NCBI GenBank assembly: GCA_023253905.1
Contig: JALREG010000278.1
Location: 1-6,724 of the forward strand
DNA length: 6,724 nt
Reading direction: 5' to 3'
From: Burkholderiaceae bacterium
GTDB taxonomy: Bacteria > Pseudomonadota > Gammaproteobacteria > Burkholderiales > Burkholderiaceae
Shown: positions 1 through 6,724 of the stretch, in pieces
Layout of the letters: every line of letters begins with the position of its first letter
How positions within the stretch are numbered: the first letter of the stretch is position 1
Program-made: the position numbers and the translations under genes
The notes under the pieces: generated by a model
Databases searched by the model: none
The model's input: the letters and a program-made list of their open reading frames with translations, nothing else
Told to the model about the DNA's origin: nothing

Positions 1-1136
1 GAGGCGTTGATCATGACCGAGGATGAATCGACTTCGCGCAGAAAACGCATGGCATGACCGTGATGCTCGGTCACGATGGCATCGGTATGTTGCGAGCCGT
101 AGCGCGCAATGTGCTCGATCGCCTCGTCGAGCCCGGCCACCACCCGGATCGAAAGAATGGGGGCCAGATATTCGGTATGCCAGTCTTCCTCGGTGGCCTC
201 GTTGCAGGCAATGGAGACCGGACCCAGCACGGCGCGGGTAGCGTCATCACCGCGCAGTTCCACGCCCTTGTCGGCATAAATGCGGCAAAGCGGCGGCAGG
301 ATGCGGTTGGCGACAGATTGTGCAACCAGCAGCGTTTCCATGGTGTTGCAGGGCGAGTAGCGCTGGGTCTTGGCGTTATCTGCGATACGGATGGCCTTGT
401 CGAGGTCGGCGTGATCATCGATATAGACATGACAGATGCCATCGAGATGCCGGATGACGGGCACCCGCGCTTCGCGGGAGATGCGCTCAGTGAGCGACTT
501 TCCGCCCCGCGGCACGATGACATCGACCCAGCGTTCGGCAGCGATCAACGCGCCCACCACGGCGCGGTCGGTGGTGTCGACCACCTGCACGGCGTCGGCG
601 GGTAGACCGGCGGCGGCGAGCCCCTCGCGGATAAGCGCAGCCAGGGCCTGGTTGCTATGGAGGGCTTCGGAGCCGCCCCGCAGGATGGTGGCGTTACCCG
701 ATTTGATGCACAGACCGGCTGCGTCGATCGTGACGTTGGGCCGGGATTCATAAATGATGCCGATGACACCCAGCGGCACCCGCATTTTTCCGACCTGGAT
801 GCCAGAGGGTCGGTAGCTGAGTCCGCTGATTTCACCGACCGGATCGGGCAGCATCACGATCTGCTCGAGCCCCTCGGCCATGGTCTGGATGACACGTGGC
901 GTGAGGGCCAACCGATCGACAAAGGCCTGATCATGGCCTGCCTCGCGCGCGGCCTCCAGATCGAGGGCGTTGGCGCGTTCGAGTGCTGCGACCTCGCGGC
1001 GGATGGCGGCTGCGGTGGCGGTCAGTGCGCGGTTGCGGGCCTCGGTGGATGAGCGGGCGATGTCCCGGCCGGCTGCGCGTGCGCGCCGACCCAGGTCATC
1101 GACGTAGGCGGTGCTGTCGATTGGCTGCTTGTCCAC
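1..1136 (-). CDS. proA: gamma-glutamyl phosphate reductase (glutamate-5-semialdehyde dehydrogenase), C-terminus cut by window edge
   Basis: ProA reduces gamma-glutamyl phosphate to glutamate-5-semialdehyde with NADPH, the second step of proline synthesis, in the cytosol. The frame runs open for 378 codons to the left edge. The family is about 417 residues, so roughly 40 C-terminal residues are missing. Visible family marks are LPDPVGEI (96-103), [13 protein letters not shown] (129-141), [13 protein letters not shown] (146-158), the catalytic Cys263 in [10 protein letters not shown], and the family signature [20 protein letters not shown] (333-352, followed by AI). The start is GTG at 1136. 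An in-frame TGA at 1179-1181 lies upstream, and no ATG, GTG or TTG occurs between it and this GTG. A GGAG sits 12 nt before the GTG, inside the end of holA. It follows holA with a 4-bp gap and is the last gene of the cluster seen here. No proB is present in the window. Confidence 0.97.
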   Translation of the reverse strand, partial: MDKQPIDSTAYVDDLGRRARAAGRDIARSSTEARNRALTATAAAIRREVAALERANALDLEAAREAGHDQAFVDRLALTPRVIQTMAEGLEQIVMLPDPVGEISGLSYRPSGIQVGKMRVPLGVIGIIYESRPNVTIDAAGLCIKSGNATILRGGSEALHSNQALAALIREGLAAAGLPADAVQVVDTTDRAVVGALIAAERWVDVIVPRGGKSLTERISREARVPVIRHLDGICHVYIDDHADLDKAIRIADNAKTQRYSPCNTMETLLVAQSVANRILPPLCRIYADKGVELRGDDATRAVLGPVSIACNEATEEDWHTEYLAPILSIRVVAGLDEAIEHIARYGSQHTDAIVTEHHGHAMRFLREVDSSSVMINA

Positions 1137-1140
1137 GATG

Positions 1141-2163
1141 TCAGTTGTCTCCGGGTAGCGGGACGCCCGCCAGCCTCATCACGAGTCGCTCGAGGGCGAG
1201 CCAGGCATCGCCGTCGCCAACCCCTTTGAAGATTCTATCCGTGAGTGCCGCCGACCGCAGCGCCTGCTCGCAGTCGGCGATGGAAATGCGGCGGGCGGCA
1301 GCCTCGAATGCGCGCTCGCGCGGCCCGAAGATCCGGGCAGCACGCAGCGCTTGCGCGAGCGCAAGCCCTGAGGCGCGCGCCGCGTGAAGGCGAAGCAGCG
1401 TGCGTACCGCATCACTGATTGCCCAGATGAGGAGCGGCGGTGCCTCGCCTTCAGCATGAAGACCTTCGAGGCTACGGAGGGTGCGTTCCCGGTCACCCAG
1501 CAGCACGGCGTCAACCAGATCGAAGGCGTCATATCGGGCGACGCTCAGCACCGCAGCGCGCGCTTGGGCGGCGGGGATTTCGCCCTCCGGAAACAGAAGG
1601 CCGAGCTTGCTTACTTCCTGATGCGCGGCAAGGAGGTTGCCCTCGACCCGCTCGGCGATGAGTTCGAGTGTCGCGGAATCGGCTCTCTGTTTCTGTCGCC
1701 CGAGTCGACCGGCAATCCAGCGAGGCAGCTCGCGCCGCTCAACCGGATAGACCGGCACGATCAGCCCAGCCCGTTCGATCCGTCCAAACCAGGCGCTTTC
1801 GGTGGTTGTGCGATCCAGCTTGCCGCTCAGTACGAGAAGCCGGAGCGACGCATCCGCCGATTCGGCGGTGCTGGCGATCATTTCCCCAATTTCTTTTCCG
1901 GGTTTGCCGGCAAAGCGAAGCTCCAGCAGGCGTGCCGCGCCGAAAAGCGACAGCGACCCCGCTTCGGCAACGAACCGGTCGGCCTTGAAGAAGCGGTCGA
2001 CCTCGAACACCTGGCGTTCCTCGGCACCCGCCCGGCGCGCGGCGGCACGTAGCGCGTCCGCCGCTTCCTGGATCAATAAAGGTTCGTCGCCGTAAACCCA
2101 GGCAATCACCGGGACCTTTTTTGAAAGCGCCGCTTCGAGGGCGTCCGGGCGAACCTGCGCCAT
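1141..2163 (-). CDS. holA: DNA polymerase III subunit delta
   Basis: Delta is the clamp-loader subunit that opens the beta sliding clamp so that it can be placed on primed DNA. The protein is 340 residues, close to the 343 of E. coli. Visible marks are the N-terminal [14 protein letters not shown] (23-36), LSLF at 71-74 followed by a Leu-rich strand, [10 protein letters not shown] (174-183) and the region [16 protein letters not shown] (209-224). The collar-like C-terminal part begins with a run like GD..R.L..L..L..EG..P..L (223-245). In E. coli, Leu73 and Phe74 of MSLF are the beta-binding wedge. Both are kept here at the same numbers, with Leu replacing Met71. ATG at 2163 follows the lptE stop after 6 bp. 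Only a weak GAAG lies 11 nt upstream, so translation may be coupled to lptE. proA begins 4 bp after its stop. Sequence identity in this family is low, but the motifs and gene order make the call firm. Confidence 0.95.
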   Translation of the reverse strand: MAQVRPDALEAALSKKVPVIAWVYGDEPLLIQEAADALRAAARRAGAEERQVFEVDRFFKADRFVAEAGSLSLFGAARLLELRFAGKPGKEIGEMIASTAESADASLRLLVLSGKLDRTTTESAWFGRIERAGLIVPVYPVERRELPRWIAGRLGRQKQRADSATLELIAERVEGNLLAAHQEVSKLGLLFPEGEIPAAQARAAVLSVARYDAFDLVDAVLLGDRERTLRSLEGLHAEGEAPPLLIWAISDAVRTLLRLHAARASGLALAQALRAARIFGPRERAFEAAARRISIADCEQALRSAALTDRIFKGVGDGDAWLALERLVMRLAGVPLPGDN

Positions 2164-2169
2164 GGCTGT

Positions 2170-2697
2170 TCAGCTTCGGGGCTTTAGCGCCGACAGTCTG
2201 CGAAGCAGCTGTTGGACGAAATCAGACTCCATTTCCCGGAACAGCAGCTCTTCTTCCTGCGCTCGGTTGACCACTTCGATATCGCTCGAGGTGATTTCGC
2301 GTCGCAAGACGAGCTCGGTCGCGGGCATCCACTCCAGGCCCTTGGCATCAGTCACCCGCACCCGGATACGAAGCCGCAGCTGGTATTCGCGTGGTCGCCC
2401 GGTGCTGGTGAAGCCCACAATTTCGCGTTCGCGCCGCTCAAGCAGCACCTCGAGGCGGGCATCGGCTTCATCGACCCGTTCGACAATGACGGTGTCGCTG
2501 TTCACCCGGATGAGCGCGCGCAATTCGGAACCGATGGCGGAGTTACGCGCAAAGCCCGAGTAGAGCCTGCGAAACGGCAGCTGCGCCGCCCCGCGCAGTT
2601 GGAAACCACAGCCCGCCAGTGCGGCGAGCGCCGCGCCGGCAACCATCAGCGCACGCCGACGTGCGGCCTGCGGCAAGGCGAGGGCGGCGCGTGTCAA
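2170..2697 (-). CDS. lptE: LPS-assembly lipoprotein LptE
   Basis: LptE is an outer-membrane lipoprotein that plugs the LptD barrel and helps deliver lipopolysaccharide to the cell surface. The 175-residue product has a lipoprotein signal: an Arg triplet at 13-15, a hydrophobic stretch at 16-28, and the lipobox LAGC with Cys30 as the expected acylated residue. This is followed by GFQLRG, the typical start of mature LptE. The rest alternates short strands and helices, with RREITSSD.E.V and E...F.EME.D.VQQLLRRL near the end, as in the family. The start is unsettled. TTG at 2697 has an AGG 9 nt upstream and gives a signal with positive charges. A TTG at residue 8 would keep these charges but lacks a nearby ribosome site. 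ATG at residue 18 would remove the charged part and is unlikely. It lies 16 bp after leuS and 6 bp before holA, the usual neighbours. Confidence 0.94.
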   Translation of the reverse strand: MTRAALALPQAARRRALMVAGAALAALAGCGFQLRGAAQLPFRRLYSGFARNSAIGSELRALIRVNSDTVIVERVDEADARLEVLLERREREIVGFTSTGRPREYQLRLRIRVRVTDAKGLEWMPATELVLRREITSSDIEVVNRAQEEELLFREMESDFVQQLLRRLSALKPRS

Positions 2698-2713
2698 GAC
2701 AGGCAGCCTGGCC

Positions 2714-5380
2714 TCAGACCACGACGTTGACCAGCCGGCCCGGCACCACGATCACTTTCTTCGCGGTCCGGCCCTCTGCATGGCGCAAGAAGATGTCGCT
2801 TGCCAGGGCAGCGGCTTCGATGGCGGCACGGTCGGCCGTGGCGTCGACCGATACGCTCCCTCGCACTTTGCCGTTGATCTGCAACACGAGCTCGATCCGG
2901 TCCTGCTGTAGCGCCGACTCGTCGACAGCAGGCCAACCGGCATCGAGCAGGTCACCGTCGCGCGCTGCAAAGCCCAATTCCACCCAAAGTGCGTGCGTGA
3001 TGTGCGGCACCACGGGATAGAGCGCGCGGATCAGGATGGAGAGCGATTCAGCCAATACCGAGTCGCTTGCGGGCGACTCGGCAAGCTTGGCGCCTTCAAT
3101 CGCGTTCAGCATCTTCATGGCGGCCGATACCACCGTGTTGTACTGCTTGCGCTGGTAGTCGTAGTCGGCCTGCTTGAGAATGGCGTGAATCTCTCGGCGA
3201 AGCGCCCGCTGGGCATCGTCGAGCGTAGCGGGAGTCGCGGCTGCGGCACGCGCGACGGCGGCGTGACGATGGTGGGCTGCGGTCCAGAGCCGGCGCAGGA
3301 ACCGGTGCGCGCCCTCGACGCCGGTGCCCGACCACTCGAGCGTCTGCTCGGGTGGCGAGGCGAACATGACAAACAGACGCGCAGTGTCGGCGCCATACTG
3401 ATCGATGAGCGATTGCGGGTCGACCCCGTTGTTCTTGCTCTTGCTCATCGTGCCCACGCCGCCGTACTCGATGGCACTGCCATCGGACTTGAGGCGGGCA
3501 CCGATGACCTGGCCACGCGCATCGTGGACATTTTCCACGTCATCCGGCCAGAAGTATTCGGTACCCCCCTTCTCGGCCTTCCTGAAATAGATATGGTTGA
3601 GCACCATGCCCTGGCAGAGCAGATTCGAGAAGGGTTCGTCGAATTTCACCAGCCCGCGCGACGCATCGCCCGGAAAATCGCCGGTGATGTCGCGCATCAC
3701 CTTGGTCCAGAAGCGCGCGTAGAGAAGGTGCAGCACTGCATGCTCGATTCCGCCGATGTATTGATCCATCGGCATCCAGTAGTCGTTGCGCGCGTCAACC
3801 ATCGCCTGATCGTTGTCCGGCGAGCAATAGCGCATGTAGTACCAGGATGAATCGATGAAGGTATCCATGGTGTCCGTTTCGCGGCGCGCGGGCTTGCCAC
3901 ACTTCGGACACGCGCAGCGCAGGAACGCTTCATTCCTGGCAAGCGGATTGCCGCTGCCATCGGGCACCAGATCTTCGGGTAGCACTACGGGCAGCTGGTC
4001 ATAGGGCACGGGCACCGCACCGCAGTCGTCGCAGTGAATGATCGGGATCGGTGTACCCCAATAGCGCTGGCGCGAAATGCCCCAGTCGCGCAGCCGGTAC
4101 TGGATACGCTTTTCGCCCAGGCCCTGTGCCGCCAGGTCACCGGCGATCGCCTCGATCGCAGCGTCATAGGCCAGGCCGTTGTAACGGCCGGACTGTACGC
4201 AGTGTCCGCGCTGCTTGTCTTCGTACCAGGGCTGCCAGTCAGCATCAGAAAAATGCTCGCCATCGATCGCGATGACCTGGCGAATCGGCAGCCCGAACTT
4301 GCGGGCGAAGGCGAAGTCGCGCTCGTCGTGCGCCGGCACGCCCATGACTGCGCCGTCGCCGTAGCTGTAGAGCACATAGTTGCCGACCCACACCTCGACT
4401 GGCTCGCCGGTCAGCGGGTGGGTGACGGAGAGACCCGTGGGGACGCCATCCTTGTCGCGGGTGGCAAGCTCGGCCTCGGTGACGCCCCCCTGTTTGCAGG
4501 CATCAATGAAGGCTGCGATGTTGGGATTGCGTGCGGCCGCGACGGTGGCGAGCGGATGTTCCGGGGCGACCGCTACAAAGGTGACGCCCATGATGGTGTC
4601 GGCGCGCGTGGTGAACACATAGAGCTTGCCATCGCCCACCAGCTGGCCCGCGCCATCGCGGATATCGTGCGGGAAGGCAAAGCGCACACCGGTTGAGCGG
4701 CTGATCCAGTTTTCCTGCATTACTTTGACCCGCTCGGGCCAGCCGAGGCCCGACAGATCGGACAGCAGTTCGTCGGCGTAGCGGGTGATGCCCAGGTAGT
4801 ACATGGGGATCTCGCGCTTTTCCACCACCGCGCCCGAGCGCCATCCGCGACCGTCGATCACCTGCTCGTTCGCCAGTACGGTCTGGTCGACCGGATCCCA
4901 GTTGACGATACCGTTCTTCAGGTAAGCGATGCCGTGTTCGAGCATCTTGAGGAACAGCCACTGGTTCCAGCGGTAATAATCGGGCGAGCAGGTGGCAACC
5001 TCGCGGCTCCAGTCAATGGCCAGACCCATCGCCAGCATCTGCTTCTTCATGTAAGCGATGTTGTCCCAGGTCCATTTCGCTGGCGCTACGTTGTTCTTCA
5101 TTGCAGCGTTTTCGGCCGGCAGGCCGAAGGCATCCCATCCCATGGGCATGAGCACGTTCCAGCCCTGCATGCGCAGGTGCCGATACATCACGTCGTTGAT
5201 GGTGTAGTTGCGCACATGCCCCATATGGAGCTTGCCCGAGGGGTAGGGCAGCATGGAGCAGGCGTAGAACTTGCCCTTGGGGAAGCGGGGGTCGTGTTCG
5301 ATCGCCCGATAGGCGTCAATCGACTGCCAGTGCTGTTGGGCGGCGCGCTCGATCGCGCCTGCGTCGTACTTCTCTTGCAT
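2714..5380 (-). CDS. leuS: leucyl-tRNA synthetase
   Basis: This class Ia synthetase charges tRNA-Leu with leucine in the cytosol. The 888-residue protein (E. coli has 860) is complete. Visible parts in order are [10 protein letters not shown] with the HIGH-type HMGH at 52-55, and [13 protein letters not shown] (81-93). The CP1 editing domain has [10 protein letters not shown] (256-265, Thr262 matching the editing Thr252 of E. coli) and [12 protein letters not shown] (347-358, Asp352 matching Asp345). A likely zinc site has Cys450, 453, 491 and 494. TMSKS at 644-648 is the KMSKS loop with Thr for the first Lys. The helical anticodon domain follows, and the C-terminal domain contains [14 protein letters not shown] at 5380 is the first possible start after an in-frame TAA at 5414-5416. 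No clear Shine-Dalgarno precedes it. It is the promoter-proximal gene of the minus-strand cluster. Confidence 0.98.
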   Translation of the reverse strand: MQEKYDAGAIERAAQQHWQSIDAYRAIEHDPRFPKGKFYACSMLPYPSGKLHMGHVRNYTINDVMYRHLRMQGWNVLMPMGWDAFGLPAENAAMKNNVAPAKWTWDNIAYMKKQMLAMGLAIDWSREVATCSPDYYRWNQWLFLKMLEHGIAYLKNGIVNWDPVDQTVLANEQVIDGRGWRSGAVVEKREIPMYYLGITRYADELLSDLSGLGWPERVKVMQENWISRSTGVRFAFPHDIRDGAGQLVGDGKLYVFTTRADTIMGVTFVAVAPEHPLATVAAARNPNIAAFIDACKQGGVTEAELATRDKDGVPTGLSVTHPLTGEPVEVWVGNYVLYSYGDGAVMGVPAHDERDFAFARKFGLPIRQVIAIDGEHFSDADWQPWYEDKQRGHCVQSGRYNGLAYDAAIEAIAGDLAAQGLGEKRIQYRLRDWGISRQRYWGTPIPIIHCDDCGAVPVPYDQLPVVLPEDLVPDGSGNPLARNEAFLRCACPKCGKPARRETDTMDTFIDSSWYYMRYCSPDNDQAMVDARNDYWMPMDQYIGGIEHAVLHLLYARFWTKVMRDITGDFPGDASRGLVKFDEPFSNLLCQGMVLNHIYFRKAEKGGTEYFWPDDVENVHDARGQVIGARLKSDGSAIEYGGVGTMSKSKNNGVDPQSLIDQYGADTARLFVMFASPPEQTLEWSGTGVEGAHRFLRRLWTAAHHRHAAVARAAAATPATLDDAQRALRREIHAILKQADYDYQRKQYNTVVSAAMKMLNAIEGAKLAESPASDSVLAESLSILIRALYPVVPHITHALWVELGFAARDGDLLDAGWPAVDESALQQDRIELVLQINGKVRGSVSVDATADRAAIEAAALASDIFLRHAEGRTAKKVIVVPGRLVNVVV
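3437..3451 (-). other. KMSKS catalytic loop of LeuRS in variant form TMSKS
   Basis: These bases encode residues 644-648 of the synthetase. The codons read ACG ATG AGC AAG AGC, giving Thr-Met-Ser-Lys-Ser, followed by KNNGVDPQ as usual. In class I synthetases this loop stabilises the transition state of amino-acid activation. The second Lys, Lys647, which matters most for ATP binding, is kept. A single base change (AAG to ACG) would account for the difference. From memory, relatives in Burkholderiales may share it, so it is probably a lineage trait and not a defect. Confidence 0.85.
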
Positions 5381-5441
5381 GACTGGGAACCGGGCTCTGG
5401 GAAACCCTCGAGTTTAGCGGGTTCGCTGCCGGACGGCCTGG

Positions 5442-5455
5442 AGCGCCCGGGCGCT
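5442..5455. repeat. 14-bp perfect GC-rich palindrome
   Basis: AGCGCCCGGGCGCT is its own reverse complement. It can fold as a 5-bp stem with a CCGG loop or act as a two-fold protein site. It lies 62 bp upstream of the leuS ATG and could be in the leuS leader RNA. No T-run follows on either strand, so it is not an intrinsic terminator. In a sequence this rich in G and C, a palindrome of this size may arise by chance. Confidence 0.35.
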
Positions 5456-5499
5456 GGGCTGGCGCGTTTCCGCGCATGACCTCTGCACCAGGGTTGGCT

Positions 5500-5521
5500 G
5501 GCACGCGTTCTGCATGCGTTC
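5500..5521 (+). repeat. tandem 11-bp direct repeat, two copies
   Basis: GGCACGCGTTC (5500-5510) is followed directly by TGCATGCGTTC (5511-5521). Nine of eleven positions match, with the core GCAYGCGTTC shared. The period is about one helical turn, so both copies would face the same side of the DNA, as in many activator sites with two half-sites. The repeat sits just upstream of the TTGTATACAA palindrome and 42 bp before the amidase ATG, where an activator for that gene could bind. Its role is inferred from layout only. Confidence 0.4.
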
Positions 5522-5525
5522 AGTC

Positions 5526-5535
5526 TTGTATACAA
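5526..5535. promoter_or_regulatory. palindrome TTGTATACAA, candidate GntR-type operator
   Basis: The ten bases are a perfect inverted repeat and contain GTATAC, which fits the general GntR-family operator pattern (GT, then AC on the other arm, in an A/T-rich centre). The site overlaps the best -10-like hexamer for the plus-strand gene and ends 28 bp before its ATG. A bound protein would therefore probably repress the amidase gene. No regulator gene lies in the window, so the family assignment is tentative. Confidence 0.4.
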
Positions 5536-5563
5536 CTTTGTGCACCATTCTGGTTCGGATTCC

Positions 5564-6724
5564 ATGTCTCTCACTTTTGATGAAGCCCGATTGACCGATC
5601 TGCACGCCTGGCGGGCGGCGCTGCTGGCGGGTGCCGATGTCGGCGCGCTGCTTCGCGCGCGTCATGCCCGGCTGGTGGCGGAGCGGGCGCCTGCCGCCTG
5701 GATTCACCTGGTTGATTCGCCCGCGCTTGCCGAGCGAATCGATGCGCTCACTGCGCTGTCGCGCCAGTTCGCCGATCGCGCCGCGCTGATCGATGCCTAT
5801 CCGCTCCTCGGTATGCCCTTCGCGGTGAAAGACAACATCGACGCCGCCGGCATGCCGACCACCGCCGCCTGTCCCGCTTTCGCCCGGGTTCCGCAACAAA
5901 GCGCCACCGTGGTGCAAAAACTGCTCGACGCCGGTGCGGTGCTGTTTGGCAAGACCAACCTCGATCAGTTCGCAACCGGCCTGGTGGGGGCGCGGTCGCC
6001 GTTTGGCGCGCCCTCCAGCGTATGCAGCCCGCCGCATGTGAGCGGCGGGTCGAGTTCAGGATCGGCGGTAGCGGTGGCGCATGGCGAAGTGCTGTTTGCA
6101 CTGGGGACCGACACGGCGGGTTCGGGTCGGATTCCGGCTGGCTTTAACGGGCTGGTGGGCTTGAAGCCCACGCCGGGCCGGGTCAGCACGGCGGGTGTCT
6201 TGCCCGCCTGCCGCACGCTTGATTGCGTGTCGATATTTGCGCATACCGTAGACGACGCGGCCGCGGTGCTCGCCGTGATCGAGGGTGCCGACACGGCCGA
6301 TGAATACTCTGCGTTTGCCCCGGGGCGGGCGCGGTTTGTAAGCGGTAGGCCGCGGGTGCTGGTGCCCGAGGGGCTGGTGCTTGCGCACGATGGGTACGAC
6401 GCCGGTTGGTCGCGCGCACTCGAGACCATTGCTCCCCTGGCTGACTCGGTGGCCCCGATCGACCTCGAGCCACTCTATCAGGTGGCGCGACTGCTCTATG
6501 AGGGGCCCTGGGTTGCCGAGCGCTATTCGGTGGTGCGCTCGCTGATCGAATCGCAGCCGGAGAAAATGGATCCCACCGTAGCGGCCGTGATCGGGCGGGC
6601 CCGCCAGTTTGACGCTGTGGCGACTTTCCAGGCGCAGTACCAGTTGCAGCGTGCACGTCAGGCGCTGAATGCACTGTGGGCCGATGCCGACATTCTCATG
6701 GTGCCTACTGCCCCTCGCCATCCC
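5564..6724 (+). CDS. atzF: allophanate hydrolase (amidase-signature enzyme), C-terminus cut by window edge
   Basis: The enzyme hydrolyses allophanate to ammonia and CO2, the second half of ATP-dependent urea use after urea carboxylase; in some bacteria it also ends cyanuric acid breakdown. The window has 387 codons of a protein usually near 600 residues; the C-terminal domain is outside. The amidase triad is complete and spaced as in known AtzF: Lys89 in PFAVKDN, Ser163 in GGSSSGS, and nucleophile Ser187 in DTAGSGR. AtzF-specific runs are GKTNLDQFATGLVGARSPFG (129-148) and PACRTLDCVS (214-223). Tyr312 and Arg320 in YEGPWVAER match, by spacing, the Tyr/Arg pair I recall as binding allophanate in the Granulibacter enzyme. 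ATG at 5564 is preferred; an in-frame GTG at 5540 would add eight residues. Only a weak CGGA precedes the ATG. It diverges from leuS and has no urea carboxylase gene upstream. Confidence 0.93.
   Translation, partial: MSLTFDEARLTDLHAWRAALLAGADVGALLRARHARLVAERAPAAWIHLVDSPALAERIDALTALSRQFADRAALIDAYPLLGMPFAVKDNIDAAGMPTTAACPAFARVPQQSATVVQKLLDAGAVLFGKTNLDQFATGLVGARSPFGAPSSVCSPPHVSGGSSSGSAVAVAHGEVLFALGTDTAGSGRIPAGFNGLVGLKPTPGRVSTAGVLPACRTLDCVSIFAHTVDDAAAVLAVIEGADTADEYSAFAPGRARFVSGRPRVLVPEGLVLAHDGYDAGWSRALETIAPLADSVAPIDLEPLYQVARLLYEGPWVAERYSVVRSLIESQPEKMDPTVAAVIGRARQFDAVATFQAQYQLQRARQALNALWADADILMVPTAPRHP

Larger units (their letters stand above)
5381..5563. promoter_or_regulatory. divergent intergenic region between leuS and the allophanate hydrolase gene
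   Basis: This 183-bp spacer must hold the start signals for both the minus-strand leuS cluster and the plus-strand amidase gene. I see no strong sigma-70 promoter on either strand. On the plus strand TATACA (5529-5534) is a fair -10, but no good -35 lies 16-18 bp before it. On the minus strand TAAACT (5413-5418) is a weak -10-like hexamer. The spacer also contains the palindromes and repeats listed separately, plus a small GC stem-loop at 5462-5475 with 5-bp arms (GCGCG and CGCGC) and loop TTTC. No convincing small gene or terminator is present. Confidence 0.6.

Noticed and set aside
54..1052. Plus-strand open frames of 183 and 131 codons and minus-strand frames of 150 and 96 codons at the left end
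   Set aside because: All overlap the proA frame, which reads without interruption from 1136 to the edge and has the full family signature.
1384..2052. A 222-codon open frame on the plus strand opposite holA
   Set aside because: It is a shadow of the holA codons in a GC-rich sequence. There is no ribosome site, no recognisable domain, and holA has clear family motifs.
2993..3850. A 285-codon open frame on the plus strand opposite leuS
   Set aside because: It lies wholly antisense to well-conserved LeuRS sequence. Long antisense frames are expected where the real gene has G or C at third positions, and the product shows no recognisable motif.
5442..5475. GC-rich palindrome and stem-loop considered as a bidirectional terminator
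   Set aside because: Both flanking genes start here and diverge, so no transcript is expected to end in the spacer, and no T-run follows either structure.
5316..5504. A 62-codon minus-strand frame overlapping the leuS start, considered as a leader peptide for leucine attenuation
   Set aside because: It has no run of Leu codons (a single CTA before leuS), no terminator hairpin with a T-run, and it enters leuS out of frame. Its Pro and Ala content looks like translated GC-rich spacer.
5540..5563. GTG at 5540 as an earlier in-frame start for the allophanate hydrolase
   Set aside because: It would sit only 4 bp after the palindrome that overlaps the likely -10, leaving little or no leader. The ATG at 5564 gives a natural N-terminus, though the GTG cannot be fully excluded.
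5414..6721. Minus-strand open frames of about 120-220 codons opposite the amidase gene
   Set aside because: They are antisense to a protein with all amidase catalytic motifs in order. Their products are rich in Arg and Pro, typical of shadow frames.

Overview
This window looks like an ordinary chromosomal segment of a GC-rich betaproteobacterium, most likely Burkholderiales and perhaps Alcaligenaceae. That placement rests on the gene order leuS-lptE-holA-proA, which as I recall is typical of this class (in E. coli nadD follows holA), and on the residue patterns of the proteins. It is an inference from memory, not a search result.

Left to centre (1-5380, minus strand): four co-oriented genes read from right to left. 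They are leuS (leucyl-tRNA synthetase), lptE (outer-membrane LPS-assembly lipoprotein), holA (DNA polymerase III delta, the clamp-loader wrench) and proA (gamma-glutamyl phosphate reductase, cut by the left edge). The gaps are only 16, 6 and 4 bp, with no room for internal terminators, so this is almost certainly one transcription unit. It joins unrelated housekeeping functions: translation, envelope biogenesis, replication and proline synthesis. Only leuS and holA start with ATG. lptE appears to use TTG and proA can only use GTG.

Spacer (5381-5563): a 183-bp divergent intergenic region. It holds a perfect 10-bp palindrome of GntR-operator type, a tandem 11-bp direct repeat just beside it, and a GC-rich 14-bp palindrome. 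These are the best regulatory candidates in the window.

Right (5564-6724, plus strand): the amidase domain of an allophanate hydrolase (AtzF type), cut by the right edge. It splits allophanate into ammonia and CO2, normally after urea carboxylase has made allophanate from urea. All catalytic residues are visible. The urea carboxylase partner is not on the upstream side, so if linked it must lie beyond the right edge.

I found no mobile element, CRISPR array, RNA gene, pseudogene or frameshift. I see no convincing undescribed system. The points worth a second look are the divergent control region, a Thr-for-Lys change at the start of the LeuRS KMSKS loop, and the placement of a nitrogen-catabolic gene against a housekeeping operon.
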